Shown here: positions 8,601 to 14,117 of the stretch, in pieces
How the letters are laid out: the number at the start of each line of letters is the position of its first letter
Numbering within the stretch: position 1 is the first letter of the stretch
Notes under the pieces: model-generated
Database searches by the model: none
What the model saw: only the letters and a program-made list of their open reading frames with translations
What the model was told of the DNA's origin: nothing
Program-made: the position numbers and the translations under genes
NCBI GenBank assembly: GCA_016987375.1
Contig: PJRA01000401.1
Span: 1,886,894-1,901,010, forward strand
Reading direction: 5' to 3'
DNA length: 14,117 nucleotides
DNA from: Brachionus koreanus
Lineage: Eukaryota; Rotifera; Eurotatoria; Ploima; Brachionidae

Positions 8601-10861
8601 TGAAATTGTTTCATTTAACCTAAAATTGATTTAGAAATCGAAAAAAGTCTTAAGAGTTCAACGCATAAATCCTTGCCAATTATTTGAAAGAAATGTTTAA
8701 AAAAAGAGCTTTTTTCAATTCGAACAAATTCCATTCATGCTAAAACTCCAATTTTGTACTTATTTCAAAATTTTCATTTAGAGTTATTAAATTTTGACCA
8801 CAAAAAATAGGAAAATTTTGATCATCTAGCTTTTGAACTTTCATTCAAACAACAAATTTGGTCAATACAAAGAAAAACTCAATTGAAATTATAAATAATT
8901 CAATTTCGGACCCAGCTATTACTTTTTTTTTTATTTCTTTGTTTAGATAACTCAACTAACAAAAAATAATTGAAAAATTTTTTTAAATTTTGCATTGTAC
9001 AATTATTATTTTTTTAAAAATTAATTTCCGCACTGCAGGTTTTAATAATAAAATTCTTCTAACCATTAAATCTAATCTATTAATGCTTGAATATGAGGTT
9101 TAGCAATTGAACAAAAAAATGACTCACTGTATATAATGATACCATTGTTTCTTGTTAGCCATACTTGGCAGCGATGAAAATTTAACGTAAAAATGAACTT
9201 GATTTATTTTATAAAAAGCCATCATTTGAAGTATGGCCAGTAAATTTTCATAATTAAAATAAAATCCCTGAGAAAAGTCCAACATAACACTTCGATACTT
9301 AACATCTGAAAAATCGATTATCTGAAAATAATTTTATTAAAATTTAAAACTATGAAAAAATTTTTTATTTACTCTAAGCGAAGGAATTGAACTTCTTGTG
9401 TATATTTTGCACAATTGCATGAACGTAAAAAATGCATATTGCAAAGAAACTGAGTCGATAGCATTTATTTCAATTTTTTTTCTCGTTACCAAAATTGAAT
9501 AAGCACTTTGGTGCTGAAATAAATTCTTATCAATGCTCACAGATATATAAGACAATTCGTCACTAGGCTTATGAATGCAATAGAATGTGATTCCACTAAA
9601 AGCACTAGCCAATTTATTAATCAAATCCATGTAAGTATAAGTATAGGGTGGCTTAAAGTAAATAAACAAAGGTTGGCTTTTGACATTAGGTAAAAAGAAT
9701 CTGTCTTTTTCGTCCTCGCTTATAACAGTGCATTGCTGAGGCTGGGGCCAAATGAGACTTTTCAAATCGGGTGTTTGTTCTTTAGTTTCAATAAAAGGAG
9801 TTAGTGAGCTCTGGGACCAGTTATTCAAGTGATCCGATTCACTGGTCGATTTTCTTGATGATGTTGAAACTGCTGAATCGTTGTGATTTGACAATGCGTC
9901 TAAAGAATGCATTATGTTTACTTTACTTGGACTTGACTCTGACTGAGTTTTTTCCAATGATGCATGATTTTTTACAGATGCTAAATCATTTAAAAAGTCA
10001 TTAATAAGATTAAAAATTTCTGGTTCTGATTGAGATCTTGACTGAGCTAGGTTCAACGCTGACATGTCTTTGAACACGCCTGATAGACCTTTGATACCAA
10101 TTGGATCACTTTTATACATCAAAAGGGTTTCGACTATTTTCAAAACTTCACTTTTAGATTCAGTACGAACAACTGCTTCATGTAGCGGTGTAGCACCATT
10201 TTTATTAACTGAATTTATCAAAGAACCATTGTCTAGCAAGAGTCTTACTATGGGCTCAATTGAATACATGCAAGCCCAATGCAAATACGAGTTATCATCT
10301 GGTAAAATTACAGATTTGTTATTAACATCGAAACCACCCTTTAAATACTGTTTTACGCTATTTTGATTATTTTGAACTATTGCTTGCATAAAGCTGTCAG
10401 ACAAAACTTGCTGCATTGTGCTTGAATTGTCTTCATTTATTAAATTTAGTAAACATTTGCCATTTTTTTGATCTATTAAACTTGGGTCAGCTCCAAAATT
10501 TAGCAAAGTACGCATTATATCACAGTCTTTTTGCTCAAATGCTACTAACAATGGATTAGTTGTTCCATTTTCGCAGTAGTTTGAATTGAAAAAATATTTT
10601 ATTTCGTCACTTTTGTCTTGATTATCTAACAAAATAATTTAAAAAAAATTTTTTTGTTTTAATTTCTTTAAAAATAATAATCAATTAATTACCTTTAAAC
10701 CATTGATTTAGAATACTCACCACAATGTCGGTTCGTTTATGTTTGATTGCTTCATATAGATTTTTTTTTGCATCTTCAATATATTCATCACTTTTACTTT
10801 GATTTGGTTCCAATTCAGACTGATTTGAAAGCGATTTATTACGATTAAGAAAACTGAACAT
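5624..10861 (-). CDS. ankyrin-repeat protein fused to a GH20 hexosaminidase-like (probably inactive) domain, nine exons
   Basis: Exons by GT...AG, all phases consistent: 10861-10693, 10625-9373, 9321-9128, 7243-7103, 7049-6590, 6536-6297, 6246-6128, 6076-5948, 5891-5624. The joined length is 2973 nt, that is 990 codons plus stop. Introns are 50-67 nt except intron 3 (1884 nt). Order: ankyrin repeats (about 33-240), Ser-rich linker (255-345), a GH20b-like alpha/beta domain opening with WPQPQ (349-467), then a barrel whose landmarks follow the HEXD/bacterial GH20 order: RSVMLDFSQG (484-493), INQVHFYV, EIVPSIDI, FLNIGPR (587-593), SSNWNSFLG (672-680), GLSWN (730-734). The family's catalytic Asp-Glu would fall at R593-L594 and TDWGD at CNFNG (707-711), so hydrolysis is unlikely. 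No signal peptide, so cytosolic or nuclear; perhaps a scaffold or sugar-binding protein (inference). I know no characterised orthologue. Confidence 0.85.
7975..8028. repeat. direct repeat at the left edge of the foldback element
   Basis: AGTTTAAACTAAAATTAACT (7975-7994) and AGTTTAAACTAAAACTAACT (8009-8028) differ at one base. The second copy lies inside the left terminal inverted repeat, so part of that end has been duplicated. Confidence 0.75.
8002..8402. mobile_element. foldback/MITE-like inverted-repeat element in intron 3
   Basis: The two ends are inverted copies. The left TACAGTTTAAACTAAAACT (about 8006-8024) matches the complement of the right end near 8378-8397 with one change. The inner arms at 8144-8196 and 8263-8313 are inverted near-copies, sharing for example AAATTAAAGTTTATGATCA. 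Arms are about 160-205 nt around a loop of a few tens of bases; the left arm carries extra CTTTCC-type pyrimidine repeats. There is no ORF, so a non-autonomous element is likely. I could not define a target-site duplication. Transcribed in the host pre-mRNA, it would form a long hairpin. Confidence 0.7.
10075..10765 (-). other. ankyrin-repeat region of the large minus-strand gene
   Basis: Covers residues 33-240 of the protein, crossing intron 1 (10692-10626, 67 nt). Repeat-like units are KNLYEAIKHKRTDIVVSIL (35-51), NPLLVAFEQKDCDIM with LLNFGADPS (80-105), YLHWACMYSIEPIVRLLLDNG (about 170-190) and GATPLHEAVV with IVETLLMYKSDP (200-232). The GATPLHEA and LLLDNG signatures are textbook ankyrin. 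Some units are degenerate. Such repeats bind protein partners, so this is probably the docking part of the protein. Confidence 0.85.
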
Positions 10862-11091
10862 TTTTAATTGTATAATTTTAATTTAAAAAAAAAATCTAAT
10901 CGTTATATAGTATAATTGCACCTAAAAAAAAAAATCATTTGCTTTTTTCACCTTTCACAAAAAAAAATTTAGGGAAGTTAAATTTTGAGAATTTTTTAGA
11001 TTTGATAAAATTAAAACTATGGTTACTAATGGTTACAAAATAATTGTTAAGACTAAGAAATTATATAAACTAATATTAAGTTTATTTTAGA
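10862..11091. promoter_or_regulatory. 230-bp head-to-head intergenic region, candidate bidirectional promoter
   Basis: The minus-strand gene starts at 10861 and the plus-strand gene at 11092, so both must be driven from this short region or by trans-splicing. TATATAA occurs on the minus strand at 10909-10903 (about 42 nt before that ATG) and on the plus strand at 11063-11069 (23 nt before that ATG, too close for a normal TATA box). TTTATTTTAG at 11081-11090 is the acceptor-like decamer also seen before the channel gene. Confidence 0.4.
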
Positions 11092-11451
11092 ATGAGTAGC
11101 TATGAGCGAAAGAGAAAACGCTTGGACGAGCTTAAGCGGTTATTTTGCTATGATTATTCAGACAGTTCAAGTGGTACATTAAGAGCAGAAGAAGACGAAG
11201 AAGAAGAGGGAGATGACGATTCTGAGATGGAAACGAGGCCTAGAAGGCGAAAGAGGCGACAAAGAAGCACCAAATTTGATCGATGTGTTCATTCGGCATG
11301 TCATTTTCTGAAAACTTGGTGCTGTAAATTATGTAGACCAAATCGATGTTGGATGCACTCAATTAGCTTTTGGCTTGTATCACTTTTTTTTTTAAAGTAT
11401 ATTTTAGATTATCTGATTCATAAACCTCAAAATATTTTTGTTGTTATTTGA
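11092..11451 (+). CDS. uncharacterised 119-aa single-exon protein with one membrane segment
   Basis: I do not recognise a family. The chain is sharply segmented: a basic N-terminus (YERKRKRLDELKR), a Ser-rich patch, an acidic run (residues 33-47, mostly Glu/Asp), a basic RRRKRRQR (51-58) like a nuclear localisation or membrane-proximal patch, a Cys cluster (C65, C70, C77, C78, C81, C86), then a hydrophobic segment ISFWLVSLFFLKYILDYLI (91-109) and a short tail. This suits a tail-anchored protein with the charged part in the cytosol; palmitoylation of the Cys cluster is conceivable (inference). No signal peptide. The ATG is chosen because TTTATTTTAG ends one base before it. An AATAAA follows 79 nt after the stop. 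It is divergent from the ankyrin/GH20-like gene. Confidence 0.65.
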   Translation: MSSYERKRKRLDELKRLFCYDYSDSSSGTLRAEEDEEEEGDDDSEMETRPRRRKRRQRSTKFDRCVHSACHFLKTWCCKLCRPNRCWMHSISFWLVSLFFLKYILDYLIHKPQNIFVVI

Positions 11452-11530
11452 AATGAAAGATTTAAAAAAAAATTTGCAAAAATTATTTTCAATATGTGTC
11501 TTTTATTATGCTTGATTTTTTAAGTTAACT

Positions 11531-11536
11531 AATAAA
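11531..11536 (+). terminator. poly(A) signal AATAAA of the 119-aa gene
   Basis: AATAAA 79 nt after the stop codon, followed by a TTGTGATTTT stretch that would serve as a GU-rich downstream element. Confidence 0.5.
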
Positions 11537-11551
11537 ATTATTCCTTGTGAT

Positions 11552-13773
11552 TTTAAATATGTGCTTGAATTTAAGTTTAGAAAATCTATGAAAATTAAAA
11601 ATTACCATCATGGTGTCTTGATTTGGTAGTTTTGATGCTCGTCGTAATTTTTATTAGATATTTTACTTTTTAAAATGAATTTTTAATTTTAAAGTGTGTT
11701 TTCAATTATGAAAATTTAAACAATCAAGCAAAAAAAAACTAAAAACTCTATAGAATCTTTAGACCTATTAGCTTTTATTAAATAATTCTGATTACAGCAG
11801 AAAAAGAACTGTATCTTGCTAACTGAACTAGAAACTTTAATAGTTTTAGGCTTTTAAAAAATTAAGATATAAATTTATTGCTTGAAACTTGCTTTTTAGC
11901 CAGGTGGAATAAAAATGAATTTAAAATCAAAATTTATTTAAGCAAGAGAGCTACTAATTATTATTTAAGCGTCACAAATGCCTTTAAGGCCAAAAAAAAA
12001 AACAAATCAAAATTTTTTAATTAGTCAGCTTACTTAATATAACTCTAAAATAAGCTCAACCAGTTTTCTAATATAAAAAAATAATATATTTAATCAAATC
12101 AAAATTAAAAAAATCAAAATCAATGAAAAATCGAAATTTTTTAACAAGCAGTTTTAAAATAAAATAATTTATAATTAAAATAATTTATTTTTAGCTCTAA
12201 GATAAAATTCTATTTCTAATAGAGAATTTTTTTTTTGTCTTGAGTAATAAATTTTAAAAAACATTATTCATTTTAACAAAAAAAGAAAAAATTGACACCA
12301 ATTGTTATTTTAGAAATATTTGAACAATCATAATACAAATTTGCAGAAAAATATATTATTGTAAATATTTTGAATTTATTTTATTCATTAGCTCTATTTG
12401 AAAATAATATAAATTTTAGTTTTACTTTATTTTATTTAAGATTAATAATATTTTGTAAATCTAAAAATAAAATGTTTTAAATCATTGTATTTCAAAAAAA
12501 AAAAGCCAAAAAAATAAAGAATTATTTTAAAATTATAATTTTTTCATCTAATTTACCAAACTTAGCAAAACGAAATTCGAACTTTCGAAATTTTTCTAAT
12601 TTAAATAGAATTTAGAGTGCATTCTTTTTATTTTAATTTTTTCCTTGTAGGATACTTGATGCAATAAATTTATGAATAATCATATATCAGTCCAAATTGT
12701 GACAAGATGAGATATGTGAAATATTGGCAGTATTTCTAAAATTTATAAAGAACTTCATAAGAGCTTCCGACAGTGAATTAGATTTAAAACTTCTATGGTT
12801 ATTATTAAAAAACATAATATTGTAATAATTCTTATCTCATGAAAAAATTGGAAATAAAATAATTTAATTGTGACTTATTTATTAAAAGCTTATCTTATTT
12901 TTTTCATAATTAAAAAATTTAGAGCCAATTTTATTTTAGGAAGTATTAATGAAAATGTATCAAAATCCTAATTTGTTAATTTGTTTACTTTAATTTCAAT
13001 TAAAAGAAAAAAGTTACCTAGAATACCTTAATATATATGTTTGATATCTTTTAAAAGAACAAAAAAAATTTTTTAATGACTTAATAAAAAGTTTTCTCTT
13101 TGAAACAATAAATTTGACTTTTGAAATTCACTCTTAAAAAGTTTAAACAAGCTATAAAGAAACCCATTAAGTAAATTTAGAAGCGTCTAAAAAAGGAGCT
13201 CTAAGAAAATAAACAATGCATTCTAGTTTAGCTTTTAATATTTAAAAAAAAATAAATCAAAATTTAGATTTTTATTATTTTATTTGTTAGGGTATTGTTA
13301 TTTTAAAATATAAAAATCTTTTGGAATTTCAATTTTTTTTTAGTCTTTAGTCAAAAGTTTGTAACATCTTACCTTATCTTATATCACAAAAATATTACAG
13401 GACATCTGTAATTTTGAGTAAGAGTATTCCAAGTGGTATCTTTCGGTTAATAGACATTGGAAAAATTAATATTTTTTTAATAAATCCAAGTAAAATTATT
13501 CCGTGTGAGGTTAAACTTTAGAAAAACTTTTTCATTCAAAAATAGCTAATTGTAAATTTGCTTATCAATGAGCATTTTTTTTAAACTTACAACTTAAATG
13601 TAAAAGATAAAGGGAGCAGAGCTATTTGCGAGTTGTTAACTTAATTTTTTAAAACAAATTAAATGTTATGTTTATTTTGACTATATAATAAAAAAATTCT
13701 AAAAACAATTAAATCTGTACTGTCTATCAAAAGTTACGTCATGAAATTTCGGGTCAATCTAATTATGTGATCC
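11552..13773. other. gene-poor AT-rich stretch
   Basis: About 2.2 kb with no credible gene on either strand, only A/T runs and stop-rich frames. TAAAATTATTCCTTGTGA (11533-11550, just before this stretch) recurs with one change at 13491-13508. Slightly GC-richer pieces near 12640-12790 and 13370-13450 show no open frame. They may be old transposon remains. Confidence 0.5.
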
Positions 13774-13798
13774 AATGTTCACAAATTTGGCGAACATT
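13774..13798. repeat. 25-bp near-palindrome
   Basis: AATGTTC (13774-13780) and GAACATT (13792-13798) are perfect inverted copies, and most of the 11 bases between them also pair. It lies next to the tandem repeats and transposase fragment, so it may be an element end or a protein-binding palindrome. Confidence 0.6.
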
Positions 13799-13846
13799 TA
13801 TTTTTAAAAAAATAGACATGAAAATAAAATTTAATAGTTTATTATA

Positions 13847-13926
13847 TTTTGTGATCAATTATAAAATTTAGTGATCATTTATTCAATTTAATGATCATTT
13901 ATTCGATTTAGTGATCATTTTAAAAA
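13847..13926. repeat. four 20-bp tandem repeats centred on TGATCA
   Basis: Units begin at 13847, 13867, 13887 and 13907 with exactly 20-bp spacing and approximate consensus TTTAGTGATCATTTATTCAA. Each contains the palindrome TGATCA, so identical sites recur about every two helical turns. It lies just beyond the 3' end of the transposase fragment, a place where subterminal transposase-binding repeats are often found. Confidence 0.85.
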
Positions 13927-13991
13927 ATATTATTCAAAAAAATTTATATAAAAAAATTTAAAAAAATTTCAAAAAATGATCTTAATGCATC

Positions 13992-14117
13992 TTAGACTTG
14001 TGTTCTCTTAAACACCCAAACTTGTTTTCTTATAAGATCCTTGCCTTTCCAGTGTTTGACTTTTGCGTATAATGACTCATCTATTTCGACTATTTTTCCT
14101 TGTCCGCCTAATGTTAA
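13992..14117 (-). pseudogene. ISXO2-like (Merlin/IS1595-type) DDE transposase fragment, partial at right edge
   Basis: The minus-strand frame entering from the window end encodes 41 residues, then TAA (13994-13992). It reads GGQGKIVEIDESLYAKVK ... KGKDLIRKQVWVFKRTQV. The G.GK.VEIDES segment with a following K/R-rich stretch and VWVF is the hallmark of ISXO2-like transposases, and the D of EIDES is the first catalytic Asp. Families of this type continue after VWVF with the other two acidic residues. Here the frame stops five residues later and nothing similar follows, so this is a truncated copy, or less likely an exon end (GT at 13997-13996 is a weak donor). Its 5' part lies outside the window. 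Confidence 0.75.

Larger units (their letters stand above)
7244..9127 (-). other. large intron 3 of the ankyrin/GH20-like gene
   Basis: Donor GTGAGT at 9127-9122 and acceptor AAAG at 7247-7244. Both flanking exons are phase 2, and the split codon CA|A gives Gln. At 1884 nt it is over 25 times longer than the gene's other introns, and it has been swollen by a foldback repeat (about 8002-8402). I found no convincing additional exon in it, and skipping it keeps the GH20-like strand order. Confidence 0.75.
6077..9752 (-). other. GH20-like domain region of the large minus-strand gene
   Basis: Encodes about residues 348-859. The first part (to residue 467) fits the GH20b accessory domain: AYSILVTRKKIEINA followed by SLQYAFFTFMQL matches the family pattern E-x-Y-x-L then A..G..YAL.TL.QL. 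The barrel begins in exon 3. The substrate-contact Arg of the RGxMLD motif appears kept (R484), while DxSR is DFSQ, the catalytic DE pair is RL and TDWGD is CNFNG. The segment between strands 1 and 2 is also shorter than in enzymes. The fold assignment rests on pattern recognition by eye, not on a search. Confidence 0.7.

Noticed and set aside
9337..9372. C-terminal tail VNKKFFHSFKF ending exon 2
   Set aside because: It is intron read-through: GTAAAT at 9372 is the donor, and the next exon at 9321 continues in phase with the RSVMLDFS motif.
9804..10366. two plus-strand frames (9804-10004 and 10064-10366)
   Set aside because: Both lie antisense to the ankyrin and linker exon.
11533..13508. 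18-bp sequence shared by 11533-11550 and 13491-13508 as a dispersed repeat
   Set aside because: Similarity fades quickly on both sides and could be chance in AT-rich DNA.
1..14117. CRISPR arrays, bacterial operons, Shine-Dalgarno sites, rRNA
   Set aside because: None found; introns and gene families show this is eukaryotic nuclear DNA.

Overview
This is eukaryotic, almost certainly metazoan, DNA. It is very AT-rich, its genes are split by very short GT...AG introns (50-67 nt, one exception), poly(A) signals follow two of the genes on the plus strand, and it carries a DEG/ENaC channel, a TIR protein and an ankyrin-repeat protein. The AT content, tiny introns, an ISXO2/Merlin-type transposase fragment and possible trans-splice acceptors in front of ATGs would suit a monogonont rotifer (Brachionus-like). 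That placement is inference only; nothing here is diagnostic.

Layout, left to right. The left edge (1-125) holds a tRNA-like sequence on the minus strand, probably the head of a tRNA-derived SINE that runs off the window. Next come two intron-free plus-strand genes: a small TIR-domain protein (769-1410) and a DEG/ENaC-family channel (1762-3087). Positions 3088-4690 are gene-poor and include two relatively GC-richer islands of unknown nature. Positions 4692-5295 hold coding-like debris with a degenerate zinc ribbon and an inverted repeat at its putative splice acceptor.

The centre of the window is one large minus-strand gene (10861 down to 5624). I assembled it from nine exons whose phases all agree, giving 990 codons plus a stop. 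It encodes N-terminal ankyrin repeats, a Ser-rich linker and a C-terminal domain that reads like a glycoside hydrolase family 20 (beta-N-acetylhexosaminidase) fold. In that domain the catalytic Asp-Glu pair and the usual TDWGD-type pocket motif are replaced, so it looks like an ankyrin-tethered pseudo-hexosaminidase. One 1.9 kb intron interrupts the start of the barrel and contains a roughly 400 bp foldback (MITE-like) element.

Head-to-head with this gene, 230 bp away, is a small intron-free gene for an unrecognised 119-aa protein with acidic, basic and Cys-rich segments and one membrane segment (11092-11451). The last 2.5 kb is gene-poor and ends in a near-palindrome, four 20-bp tandem repeats centred on TGATCA, and a truncated ISXO2-like (Merlin/IS1595-type) transposase entering from the right edge.

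The genes do not form an obvious pathway. The TIR protein and the channel are separate signalling or excitability genes, and the window resembles ordinary animal gene space peppered with transposon remains. The most unusual object is the ankyrin plus dead-GH20 fusion.
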